DNA of 64,000 nucleotides from Hoplostethus atlanticus. Its lineage: Eukaryota; Chordata; Actinopteri; Trachichthyiformes; Trachichthyidae. Each line of letters begins with the position of its first letter. Position 1 is the stretch's first letter. Below, piece after piece: positions 11,291 to 22,680 of this stretch. The translations under genes were made by a program, and so were the position numbers. The stretch covers positions 5,991,001-6,055,000 of the forward strand of contig JAXDDX010000004.1 in the NCBI GenBank assembly GCA_034670405.1. Reading direction: 5' to 3'. The notes under the pieces are model-generated. The model saw only the letters and a program-made list of their open reading frames with translations, ran no database searches and had not been told where the DNA came from.

Positions 11291-14200
11291 AAGATGGGAA
11301 TTTTGCTTTGAATGTGAATTAAAAACAAATCTAGAATCTGTTAATTATATTTTTGCTTGAATTATTTCACAGCGAGTCTAATATCAATTATTTTTTATTT
11401 TAAGTCTTTTATCTATTGAGGCAAACAGACTCAGAGTTCAGTCACTCACCACTCGTTACACTGCAAGTGTTCATCTGGGAGGATCAGAGCAATTTGCTAT
11501 TGGAGAATGTGATATGTAATAGTCTGCAATAGTAGACTGTGCAAAGATGTAACGTGATAGTACCTTTTACCACATGTTGGGAATGCAGTCTGACCTGTGT
11601 CATGACATCATTGGATTCAAAGGAGAGAAACTTGCCTGAGCTCTCCAAACAATGAAATCATTACAGAGAGTGTTTCCAGGTTGCCTACCCATTAAAGAAA
11701 AATAACGAGAAGGTAGAAAGTTGGATATACAGCCGCTGGGTATTGTGCAATATTACAAAGAAAGCAATGAGACAATCAAACAGTGTGATATCATATTGTT
11801 TTATTGCCTCCCAAAAGCTCAAAGTAATATTCTTCCCTGCTTTTGAACATGACATAAAAATCTCTCCATGGATTATGGTGTCAATTTGAGTTGATGCCAT
11901 CACAATTTTCCCACGGAGAAAGAAACTCAAAAGTCATATAATAATTACACTGTAATGAACGCGCAACAATAAACATGTAAACCATTGAGATCCACGGCAG
12001 CTGAGATAAGATAGCACTTAAACATCTTGTTATGGCAGAGGTTCCCACAGTTTAGGGTGTTCAAAGGTCTCTTACCCAACCACACATGTCCATAAAAACC
12101 AGCAGTTCTAGATTAAAGTAGAGGGTGAGTAATGTCCTTTATAGACGAGCTACTGGTGATTAGGTTTTGTTAGCAGAAGGGTTCATTTTGAATTCAGCCT
12201 GTTCAGTAAATTGAAACTGAAAGTCATTATTTTAATTCATTTTTTCAGTGGATTTGTGACAAAACCCCTTTTTATTTTGTTTATTTCGTGTATGTGCAGT
12301 TTTATTCTTGTGATACTTTTCGAGGATATACAGAGTGAACTATTATATAGGACTTGATATTATACACTGTTATTGAAGATTCAATAATTTGATCAGAATG
12401 AGTATAATCAGAAGATGAAGAATAAAAGTTACAGTTATCGTAGCATAAAATAGCAGAACATGAAAACCAGTTGTAAAAGCAAACCTATACAAGCGTATTT
12501 ACTCGGTTTAAATAGCGGCTCTTGATTTGCCTTCGGTCTTCAATCTTTAGAATATAATTTTTAAGGGAATTTGAATGTGCCAAGATCTAAATGTGCTAAA
12601 TATCACATTTATTTCCCTGTTAAGTTGCAGAACATTTTCACATACCGAGGTCTTAATATCTGCAGGGAATTATTTTAGGCTGGCCAAGCGGCTCGGTCGC
12701 TGGGTTTTACTGGAAAATATAATTGGGTATCATTACAATGTTCGGAGATGTGGTATAATAATTTTTGGATATTTTGGCTAAGTGGAAACATATAGAAGAG
12801 AGAAAGAGGATGGAGGCTGAAATCACACTGCGCTTGAAATCACATGATCTAAGCAGAAGGTGACGGCGAATTGGGTGAGAGCGCTGATAGAAAGGTTGGA
12901 GGTGAAGCTTTTGAGCGATGTGTTCATGACAACTACCCCGTTTCTGAAGCGTCTTAACCAATATGGCAATTTAAAATTGAACACCACACATATGCACTTT
13001 TCCAAGAAGGTGCAGAAGTGCAGTTTCTTCTTACTCAGTAAAGATTTCAAATGATTTTTCGACTAGTTTCCCTTTAAACCTTACTACATAAAAACAGCTA
13101 GCTTGAACCAACTTCAAACCTGAGTCACACTTTTCTCTTATACTTGTTCCATTGTTTGGTGTTTCTTTTTATATTTTGACCGGTTCGATATTTAGCTGTG
13201 TTTTTCCCAGTTTTTCCTCAGCTTGTGTGTTGTGTGACGTGGACCTCTCCTCATCATTGTGTTAATGTGTAAAGACAGGTTGTTTTTAAATCTGTAACGT
13301 GTAACCCAAAGAACCCTCTGGGGGACGTTTCAACTAGGGGTGGGATTATGGGTTGCTTATGTCATATCATATGACAGAAAAGTTGCATATGTGCTTAAAG
13401 CTGTATTTCATAATCCCAAAACATTCAAAGGGAGCACAGTTTTCTAGGGTTTATGTCATATTATACCACGATCCAGTCATATTATAAATGATGAAATCTG
13501 TCATTGTAAGCCTCTGTCCAATAACTTTCAGTAGCGGGATAAAAAGTGATTTACTAATTTCATTTTTTATGAATTACTGCAAGAAGACAAGTCTATAAAA
13601 GTATAAGTGATGTGATAAAACTCATATGTGAACTGCAGCTGGAGTGAATAAGTTCATAGTTGTCACGCACGGTGGGAACTCGTGCGCTGCTTTTGTAAAT
13701 ACGGTAAGATTTTGTTCGTCAGGTTTACGATGCCTCTGATAACAGCTCAGAAGTGGGTGAGCGTTTGCAAGCTGTAAAACCGATCGGCAAACTCTTTTAT
13801 GTATGGACTTGATGCAATAGTGCACAGTCCTATCAGCGTGTTTGTGCACTCTATTATTGAACAGCTATCTTTGTGACGGGAGGACAATCAATACCGGGGG
13901 CAGATAAAGATGAAAGGCATCTCTCTCTCACTGGGAGCCTCCTATTTCCAGGGTCAGTGGATTGGAGAAGGGGAAAGAGAACAGATAGCAGAGAGACAAT
14001 CAACGGTGCGAGAGGCGTGAGTATTATTAACACAGCGCTGCACATCCACGGCCCCTATGCATCCTGGAGGTTTGCCAAGTCAATGTGAGAGAGCCCAGAT
14101 CAGTGAGTACACTTTCATGTTGCGGGGGAAAAAAAAAAAACCCTTCGGGGCAAGGAAAGGATAGTATGACTATCTGACTTCCAGATACCTTTAAACAAAC

Positions 14201-14394
14201 AGCTGTTCAACAAAGGAAGCGCTGTTACACCGGTTTGCATTGCGGCGGGCTCGTCGTACCGCGATGCGGCGCTCCCACCCCCGCTTCCACCGTTCTTCCT
14301 CTCCCCTGTTTTTTGGGCTAATTCAATTTCCCTCAGACAGACTCTCTCTCGCGCGGTGACGCCGTCTCCATTACGACGCGCAGCCAAACACAAG
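11291..14394. other. AT-rich repeat-poor non-coding segment
   Basis: About 3.1 kb with almost no microsatellites. All frames are under 85 codons and lack recognisable features. A local TATCATATGACAG/TCATATTAT-rich patch sits at 13360-13490. A 12-A run occurs near 14129. Confidence 0.5.
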
Positions 14395-14574
14395 CATTCA
14401 TTAATTAGCGGCATCGTTGTCTTTTAATTATACATGTGGCTTATTAGGTAGCTCACCCGTTCACCCAGGCCTTCCCCGGCTACACTCCCCCTCTGTTCTC
14501 ACCGTGCTCATACGGGACCTTTAAACTTCCACCTGCACATTATAGCTCTAATAAAGCTGTTATCAGCCCGTGAA
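14395..14574. promoter_or_regulatory. Candidate conserved non-coding block
   Basis: Contains CATTAATTAGCGG and CTTTTAATTATAC homeodomain-type cores in unique sequence immediately upstream of the purine/pyrimidine block. The call is inferred. Confidence 0.25.
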
Positions 14575-14598
14575 GGAGATGGCAAACAGGTGACAGAA

Positions 14599-14632
<34 letters not shown>

Positions 14633-14674
14633 GGAGAGAAAGAGAGAGAGAGAGAGAGGGAGATGGCAAACAGG
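14575..14674. repeat. Local tandem duplication enclosing a GA tract
   Basis: The 16-mer GGAGATGGCAAACAGG occurs at 14575-14590 and again at 14659-14674, a period of 84 bp. The intervening DNA is (GA)n. The following bases differ by one position (TGAC versus CGAC). The structure indicates a GA tract that was duplicated together with its unique flank, or slippage and repair that copied the flank. Confidence 0.9.
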
Positions 14675-14762
14675 CGACTGAGGGTTCTGTTATGTCAGCA
14701 ACAGAAATTAGCTAACCGCACTCCCGACTGTGACACAGGAAGGGAGACGATAACCCCCCAAC

Positions 14763-14820
14763 TCCTCTCTTTCTTTCTCTCTCTTTCTCTCTTTCTTTTT
14801 CTCTCTCTTCCTCCCTCCCC
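14763..14820. repeat. CT/CTTT pyrimidine tract
   Basis: Mixed CTCT and CTTT units, almost pure pyrimidine. Confidence 0.93.
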
Positions 14821-14829
14821 AACCACCAA

Positions 14830-14869
14830 GAGGAGAGAGAGAGAGCAAGCGAGAGGGAGAGAGAGAGAG
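14830..14869. repeat. GA purine tract opposite the CT tract
   Basis: AGAGGAGAG-type purines begin about 10 bp after the preceding pyrimidine block. The two blocks can pair as an imperfect inverted repeat. Confidence 0.92.
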
Positions 14870-14982
14870 CGTCAGCCGGTGAATTTTTACAGCTCTCCAA
14901 AATCATTATTGGCAATTAGCGTTCGTCAGGGAAGACAGCAGCTGCTTGTAATTACAGGTAGCCCCTCATTACTTCTCAGTGT

Positions 14983-15026
14983 AGGGGAGAGGAGGGAGGA
15001 GGAGGGAGGAAGGGAGGGAGGGAGAA
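14983..15026. repeat. (GGGA)n/(GGA)n purine tract
   Basis: AGGGAGGA and GGGA units. Confidence 0.9.
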
Positions 15027-15142
15027 AACATGTTCCTGAGCCAGTGTTTATATTTATTTTTATATTTCTTTAGCCGCTATGTTGAGCCACATAATGTATA
15101 CCAGCTATAGCGGAGGGTTGGAGGCAGCGCAGGTGCAGCTTG

Positions 15143-15170
15143 AGAGGAGGAGGAGGAGGAGGAGGAGAGA
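15143..15170. repeat. (GGA)n trinucleotide repeat
   Basis: About eight GGA/AGG units ending GAGAGAG. Confidence 0.92.
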
Positions 15171-18100
15171 GTAAACTCATTGTACACAGCTAACGCTATC
15201 GTACAAATATGGTGCTGGCACAGTAGCGATGTGTGTGTATATATATGTCACTACATTGTAGTCATTGCTAGTTTGTTTATGTTCAATAATCCGCCACTAC
15301 TCCTTCTTCATCTTCTCTCCAGCTACTCATGAGGTAAAGTTGTGGCCGTGGTGTGTGGAGGCAGCGGCCTCCCTGGAGCTGCGAGATCTCAGCCTGACAT
15401 GAGGTTTGAGGTTAATGTGACCTGACATCTTAGGGCACACCTCACTGCTACCATGCCCTTACCATGCACACTGCATGGCACCGACCCGAGTGCTGGGTCG
15501 GCCTTGGATGCTGATACGGGCCCAATTCTTTGCAATATATCACCGCTAATGGTTTAACGGATAGGTTTGGATAAAGGCAGCTGCACCCTGGTCAGCGCAC
15601 GACACTCGGAGGAGGTGAGCTTTTCCAACAGGGAAAGAAACTCCTTAAAAAAGATAAATTTAAACGAGAATCACTCCTTGATGGAAGCTGCATTCCTACC
15701 TAATCACCACACCAAAGCTTAAAGCGGACACAGGTCAAACTGTGCTTAACTTCTTTTTTTTGTTTTCATCTCAAGGCAAAGCATCTCATCAGGTGATAGC
15801 TGGTGCCTTTATTCAAGTACCACCTAAAGGTTTATGGCTTCATACTTTTCAAACTGCGTTCAACATATTCTCATGTTTTGTGTTGCTTAGTTTTACTGTT
15901 TTATGAAGGTTTGGCGAACTGAAACGCTTCAATGTGAGCATTCTGTCAAATGAACGTATTTCTTTTTGCGTGGCCAAACAAATGTCATTCATGTAGATGT
16001 TGGTACCGGACTGGGCTGGGTTGACATTAATTTGACTGCATAACTGAAATAGTCAAACCTCTACTCACGAAGGTGGAGAGAGGTGTAGTTTTCGAGCACT
16101 ATAAAAGGAGATATTTCTGTGGGCGCTGCTGATGAGGTAAACACATACCTAGGGCAGAGGCTGGGCTCCTATGAGGAGTTAATTAATACCATCTGAAGGC
16201 TTTATATGCCGTAGCGGCTGCGGGGATTGAAGTACCCCCACAGAATCCACCATAGCCTAGGGCAACAATCGAACCAATTAACCCAGGGCAGAAAACTGCG
16301 GGGGCGGGGTGTACGGCGCTCGGTAATACGGACCATGCACCTACTGATCCCTTACCTCAGACGGAGCGAGGTTGGGTTCAGAGGAGTGGACGCCCTGTGC
16401 TCTGTGTCGGGGGTGCAGTCTTCAACATGGAGGTCAGGTCCTGATACATGCAAAGGCCTCCCTGCAAGACTAGCAGAGGGCATGCTAATAGCGGCCAAAC
16501 ATTAGCCTCTTCGCCTCCGCGGAGGGTTGGACTCAGAGGAATGGAACGTCTGAGTTTGTTTTTCCCTCTTTTGTTACTGAGCAGAATTATTAGTCTAACT
16601 TACTGAGCGAGTCAACTTTGTTCATATGTTCCACGAGAGGGGGGGGAAAAAAAGTGCCACAGCTATCAATCTTCTGCTGACTTCCATGACAATCTGTGGT
16701 GATTCATCTCCCTCCCCCGATGATCGTCTCTGTATCCATCAGAAGCCGTTTGCACTTTCTGCCAACACGTAAACCCGCAATCTTGTCCTTGCTAATTCAT
16801 AAAGCATGACCATTTAAAAGTCTCTTTCAGTATAAACATATACCATAATTGTTACAAAAACAATCTCTTTAGACCTTGAGGATATCTCCAAAGCTTTTAC
16901 TCACTGCGAGGGTGCTGGTATTTATTTTCTTGCACACACACACAGGCTCCTTGCTCAGTTACAGTACAGAACAACCGGCGTCCTGGCAGCGGGAACGGCT
17001 CACATTTGCAGGGCATCTCTCGTTTTCCACTGTAGCCCGTCCAACGCAAATACAAAGAACAACTGTCACATTCAAACTGGAGCTGAAATGACTGGCTGGG
17101 TTTTCGATTCATCTTGTCTGGTCCGGTCCGTCTTTTTTATTCGCTGCCATGGAAAAGTTGGAACTGTATGAGAACCACGGCGCTAGAGGGAGAAGATCAA
17201 GTGTGTAAGGATTTAACAGATGGAATTGGGACTAAATGAAGCACTAATGCATGGATGTTATGAATCCACTGTTCAAGCTGTAGGTCGTTGAACATTTCTC
17301 GACAAGGTTTTAGTTTATAGTTTCTATCCGAGGGAAGATGTTGATTTAACACCCACTGCAGAATACGTCTGTAATCAATATGTAGATCCATGTGTCAAAT
17401 AATATCTGTGATTACATTTTTCTGTTCATAATTGGCAGGAGATGTTATAGAAAAACATGGAGAAAATATGAATGTAGTTCTGTTATAGATATACCACGGA
17501 AACACGTAGCTGTTGAGCACTAAAAACCAAGTTGTTAATATACTAAATTCACATCGAACTATTGAACCCTGGTTTGCTGTAACAGTATCTAAGCTGGAGT
17601 AATGTCATTGTTTGTTTTCTAACCTGTTTGATTTAATACAGAGAGGAATTAAAGAGACCACAGAGTTTAGTTTGGCTTTAGTTTGGTTCACTGTACCATC
17701 AATCAGGCATCTTTAGTTGGAAACAGCATTTTCACAGTTTTATTGCAACTGTTTTAAAATTGATTTGAGTAGCAGATATTTCGTATAATATCTTATTTTC
17801 ACAGTTTTGTGCCTTTTAATGACGAGTGCTTAATGTGCTACCACTGGTATTAGGACAGGTACAAATTATACTGGATGTGTTACATTGAAGTAAACTGTAG
17901 TTATACATCCATTTTCATACATCCATGTCAGGGTGTTCATGAGCACAGCTAGGCGAGGTACATCCTTATTTGGATGCTGGTGCTGGTGGTTACTGTGGCG
18001 GCTTTGAGGAATATTGTCATTTTGTTCTACTGATGCTCTCGGTGCTGCATTTTAAACTGTCGAGTCAGATTTCATTTACCAGCTCTTTCATCTGTTTTAA

Positions 18101-18443
18101 CTCAGCGAGGCGAGGTATCGCACCGCGTGTGTGCAGAAGTGTGTGTGCATACTGGCAGTGAGAGCGTGTCTGTGAATTCGCCCTGTCTGTATTTGTGTGG
18201 GCCTGTCTATGTACTGTGTTGTTTTTTGCGTTTTGCATGTGTTTGTGCACCCCCGTTGTATGTGTATCCAAATGTGTGTGCATGGCTCCCAACCCAGAGC
18301 TATTATGTGGAGACAGCAGGTATAATATCTGCAAACCTTTGCCGCTGTGCTGGATAAGTAATGGCCTCAAGACGTCACCTTTATCTGTAGCCACACTCCT
18401 GCAGCTGGGGCTGTGTATTCCCCACCTCACACTCCCTCCATGA

Positions 18444-18447
<4 letters not shown>
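15171..18447. other. Unique non-coding segment
   Basis: About 3.3 kb with very few repeats: a TATATATAT patch at 15239-15247 and a TG-rich patch at 18120-18285. A frame of 92 codons at 16227-16505 has no recognisable motif. GAGTTAATTAATACC at 16175-16190 and its surroundings resemble homeodomain-site-bearing non-coding DNA. No exon is supported. Confidence 0.45.

Positions 18448-18485
<38 letters not shown>
18448..18485. repeat. (GT)n microsatellite
   Basis: About 18 GT units. Confidence 0.97.
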
Positions 18486-18486
<1 letters not shown>

Positions 18487-18713
18487 TTTATCCCACACCA
18501 CCTCCCCCCTTATGTATTTGCCACACACAAAAGTGGTCATGAGGAAGGTAGATAGGGCCAAGACTGACACATTCATTTCCTTAACGGCCGTGGATGCGGT
18601 GGCGGCGCCGTCGCCTTTTAAGCAGCTTTAGTCATATATCCCCTACAGATGTCGACACTGGGTGAGCACAGAGCTAGGTGCCACTGGGGGCATCCCATCA
18701 TGCACTGCAAAAG

Positions 18714-18960
18714 GAGAGAGGGAGGCTATGGAGGGGACAGATAGGAGGGATGAGGGTGGAGGGGAGGGGAAGGAGGGCGAAGGGAGAGGGCGAAATGTAG
18801 ACAGACAGAGAAGGCAGAAGCAGAGGGATGAGGGAGAAAGAGAGACAGAATGGCATGCGAGATAGATAGGGGGAGAAAATTGAAATGAGAGAGACTGAGA
18901 GAGAGGGAGAGTAGGAGAGAGAGAGAGAGAGGTGAAACAAAGAAAGAGTTAGAGGGGGAG
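18714..18960. repeat. Purine-rich low-complexity block
   Basis: About 245 bp dominated by A and G on the + strand (GGAG, GAGA, AGAC units) with few pyrimidines. Minus-strand frames of 103 and 87 codons through it are Ser/Leu/Pro-rich artefacts. Confidence 0.85.
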
Positions 18961-19120
18961 TGAGTGAGCTTTGTGGGCCTAGGCTCCATGGGAGGTTCAG
19001 CCCAATCATTTATAAAAGGTAAATGCTGTCAGGACGCAGGGCGTTTAAAGGCGCGGCGCTGCAGGTGTGATTTATGCTCTCAGTACGGGGCTATAAATCA
19101 CCCTGCCTTTGTTTCCACAG

Positions 19121-19143
19121 GCTGCTGCTACTGCTGCTGCTGC
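19121..19143. repeat. (CTG)n trinucleotide repeat
   Basis: Seven CTG units with one CTA interruption, directly after a TTTGTTTCCACAG acceptor-like sequence ending at 19120. The + frame downstream reads poly-Leu, then LPRQDIAIPASS before the CA tract. A secreted-protein start exon is conceivable but unsupported. Confidence 0.6.
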
Positions 19144-19183
19144 CGCGTCAAGACATAGCCATCCCCGCCTCATCTATAGCACG

Positions 19184-19185
<2 letters not shown>

Positions 19186-19220
<35 letters not shown>
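19186..19220. repeat. (CA)n microsatellite
   Basis: About 17 CA units. Confidence 0.97.
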
Positions 19221-19222
<2 letters not shown>

Positions 19223-20420
19223 ACAGAATAGACTGCAGTAAAGTGCATAAAAGCATGACGAGAGCGATGGATGTGTGGATGGATGGAGAGTAAAGAGAAA
19301 AGCGGTGACCGATCGGAGTCTATCAATGAGATGTGTTGAGTCAAAGAGGTGTGAGGTATCACTCTGACCCTGCATTCATATTCATCCAATGTTTTAATTC
19401 AAGCAGTATTGGTAAGTGTGACCTCCTGCAGCAACTGGACTCAATCAGTGATGTCATTAAAAGACATTTCCCTGTGGACAATGAATTACAGCTTCCACGC
19501 CCAAAAATCAACATTTACATTGAAGGCATCTTTACCTGTCTAATGCAGAGAAATTTGCAATGAGTGCAACAGTAACTGAATAATACTTAATAGTACTAAA
19601 TAAGATTACTCAACTGTAGTAGTCATAACTGTTTTGACACAGAAAATATGCCAGTATCCCCCATGAAAAGCATTCTGGGTAATGTCACAAAGTCAGTCTT
19701 GCACTCTTTGTCTCTCTCGATGCCGTCACAGATTAGATTCTTGGTTCTTGTTCACGCCAACATATTCAGACTGAACTTTCCTTGGACAGTAGGAGAACAC
19801 AGTAGGATTTTCTACAGGCCCTACTGAATTTCAACACAACATATTTTGACCATTCCTGCAGAGGAATCTGTTTCTTTTCACCATAACAATACAATCACAG
19901 TTATACAATCATTTCTCTGGTGGACAACACAGCGCTCCTCTATCGTTGTCAGAGTCTTGCTTCAGTCACAGGGTGGAGCGTGTGAGATGTTGAGTGTGGA
20001 GGACATAGACAGTATTGATACGACGGGGGCGAGTGGGAGGGAATGGCGCCTCGGCGGGGTCACAAGTCTCTTGTCGTGCTTACGAGTCACATTGTGAGCA
20101 TTCTCTAACTACCATGGATAAAGGCCTTTCTTCTCAGCAAAACACCCCCCCCTCTTTTGATGGTGTACGAAATGTGATCGGTTTCCCTCAACTCTGATGT
20201 TCACAGAGTTGAAGGGATAACCAGTGAAAGCAGCAGTGAGGAACACCATTGTTGGGGGAATGTGAGAGAAGCATCTTGCTAGGATGCTCCATGTGACAAA
20301 CAGGGAGTCTGCTACCCGTTATACTGAGGCTGAGTGAAACCAATACCCATCGCTCTTAACACTGTCAACAGGACCGCTAACGGAAATGCATCAATTAGAA
20401 TGTGTAACTATGGATAAACT

Positions 20421-20422
<2 letters not shown>
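19221..20422. other. Unique non-coding segment
   Basis: No gene is seen; frames are 60-83 codons without features. Confidence 0.5.

Positions 20423-20460
<38 letters not shown>
20423..20460. repeat. (CA)n microsatellite
   Basis: Nineteen CA units. A second short CA tract lies at 20519-20535. Confidence 0.97.
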
Positions 20461-20463
<3 letters not shown>

Positions 20464-20739
20464 ATCCTGCCTCAGAGGCGTCCTAATCACGTCCGGGCTC
20501 CCAGGGTCACCGAGGTCGCACACACACACACACACTGGTGACCTGGAAGCACATAGCCTGAGGGGAGGCTGAGGGAGGACAATGGCCTGCTGTGGTAAGC
20601 AGTTCATATTTTAGTGAGACATTAGCACAAGGTCTTTGTTTCTACGTTGTATTATTTTATTAATTTGCACGTGTTGTGAGAAATGTTTTATATTCTCAAT
20701 AGATATTTTTACATTTCACATAGACTGGACATGGAGAGT

Positions 20740-20870
20740 GTATTTGTCTTAGGTGTATATCAAGGTCATTGCTCTTGATGTTGTGGGTTTGAGTCTGGTT
20801 CATGACCTACAGAATGACACGTCATCCGGTCCAATACAGCAGAAATATTGCCCCGAAATGAAGTAAAACC
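20740..20870 (+). mobile_element. Possible degraded tRNA-derived SINE
   Basis: GGGTTTGAGTCTGG at about 20785-20798 resembles a Pol III B box and is followed by GTCATCC 22 bases later. The clearer SINE at 34.05-34.17 kb has the same B-box-to-GTCATCC arrangement with a 20-base spacer. The A box is not clear. It is probably an old member of the same family, but the match is short. Confidence 0.35.
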
Positions 20871-21290
20871 TCCCTCCTACCCTGGCAAGAAAAACAAAAA
20901 GTCTTCACACATAATCGATCCCTTCACCCAAACCATATTTACTGCTTCTACATTCTGCTGCGCATGACTCTCAACCAAAACCCAATTGTATTCCAGAAAA
21001 GTGGCCGACAATACTCTCTACTCAATACATAATACAAGCGTATAAATCACCTCGGAGAAGGGATCCCTCTCTGGCTTGCGCGGAGTGGGGGGAGGAAAAT
21101 GGAGCTGTAACACGCGGGGAACACGTACAAGCTGACCTGAATGGATGCTGGTATTCTGATTTCCCCCAGGAGCTCCTCTCTGGCCTGTGCCGGTGTTTTA
21201 GATTCCAGAGGGAGGCCATTAATGCTCAGCCTGTCGACCTGATCCATATGTATGGCTGGCTGTTCTGTTCTGCTCAGCCCCTGCATGCCG
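20870..21290. other. Unique non-coding segment
   Basis: No gene is seen. Minus-strand frames of 65-110 codons at 21022-21416 run into the CCTG/CAGG tract. Confidence 0.45.
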
Positions 21291-21291
21291 G

Positions 21292-21339
<48 letters not shown>
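21291..21339. repeat. (CCTG)n tetranucleotide repeat
   Basis: About 12 uninterrupted CCTG units. The open frames crossing it read RQAG (minus) or LPAC (plus) and are artefacts of a 4-bp period. Confidence 0.98.
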
Positions 21340-21341
<2 letters not shown>

Positions 21342-21439
21342 TGAAGGCCTGCCGCAGACCAAATTGGTTCCTCGTTCATGGAGATAGAAATAGAATGGCA
21401 GACACGGCCGACACAAAGGACAAGCAGGATGGTTTTACA

Positions 21440-22680
21440 AGGTGATTATTCAGACCATGCATCTGGAGAGCTAATAGGCTCTATTTGCAGACAGAGGATG
21501 GCAAGAGGGTTTCTGTCCCCCTCACTCTGAGACCGCTTGGTGTGGGTTATCAGTACAGTGACTGATTACCATGCTACCCAGGCCAGTTACTCCTTCCTGA
21601 CCACAGGCGCAACTAAAAGCAATGAATGGAAACGCTTTTTACTGTTTGTTTTAGTAGCAAATATCTTGTAAGGTGAATATAGTTTATTGCTTATTGTTAG
21701 TCTGTGTGTGTCTCACCCTCTCTCTCTCTCTCGTCCACCCAATCTCTTTCATTCTCTCTCATCCCCTCTTCTGCCTCGACATCCAATATAACAGAATCTG
21801 ATTTGTAACTCATGATGGGATTGGCCTGACATCCTTTTAATGGTCACGCACGCTTGTGCTCCACAGTCACTAATTGGCCGGCTGTACTGAGCACGGTTGA
21901 ACTGTCTAGACAGTCTAATTAACGAATCATCCCAGAAAGGCTTTGGGTTACTGTTATCCCTCTTGGAGAGAGAAGAGAGAAGACGGAGAAAGATACGGAC
22001 ATAGCTTCACTACATGATGTCCGCACATCTTGCAGCAGAAACGTCGCCTCCTAACATTCATTCCTTCATAACAGATCGTTTGGTTTCAGTGTTGTCCTCC
22101 GAATTCAACTGTGCATGAATCTATCTCGCCCAACGTGCATTCATTCTGTGCAGATGAATTTTTGGGGTTAAATGACCGAACCTCTTTGTTTGAAGTATGT
22201 TTGACTTATTGGTAGCAAAGCCAGCGGGGGGTCTCTTTGTCTTTCTAATAATGGGAGACATTCTGGCCCGTGCTAATATTAAATATTAATAAAGCCAGAC
22301 CATAAAATAGAGTGAATGTGAACTGTTGCTGTCCAGAGATAGCAGGCTGCCATCCCATAGCTACTATCCCCTCGTCGTCTCCATTTAGCACCCAGCATGA
22401 ATCTAAGTCATTTTCTGGAACAAATTCTGAGCCCAGCTCTTGTCACAATACATCCTGTCACATTAGGGTGCACGACAGGGATGGGGGGCTACGCAGGAGG
22501 GAGGTAGGGTCAGCAGATAGCCTTTTGAAACCAAGCAGAAAATTTAATTATGACCCTTTGCTATGGGTGGTAGTCGATCATTTATGGAACAAACGTTGTA
22601 TATTCTGCTCTTTTCTCTACCACTGCATGACGGAGAGACGACACAGACCTGCAGTGTTTTCTGATTAGCTTGATTTACTG
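21440..22680. promoter_or_regulatory. Candidate cluster of conserved non-coding blocks
   Basis: Long repeat-poor stretch with many homeobox-type cores (GAGAGCTAATAGG, GTCTAATTAACG, TTAAATATTAATAAAG) interrupted only by a short CT-rich patch near 21717-21732. The longest frame (118 codons, 22312-22668) has no recognisable domain. Conservation is inferred, not shown. Confidence 0.28.

Noticed and set aside
19121..19190. Poly-Leu start of a possible signal peptide after a good acceptor
   Set aside because: The Leu run is a (CTG)n repeat and the frame runs into a CA microsatellite.
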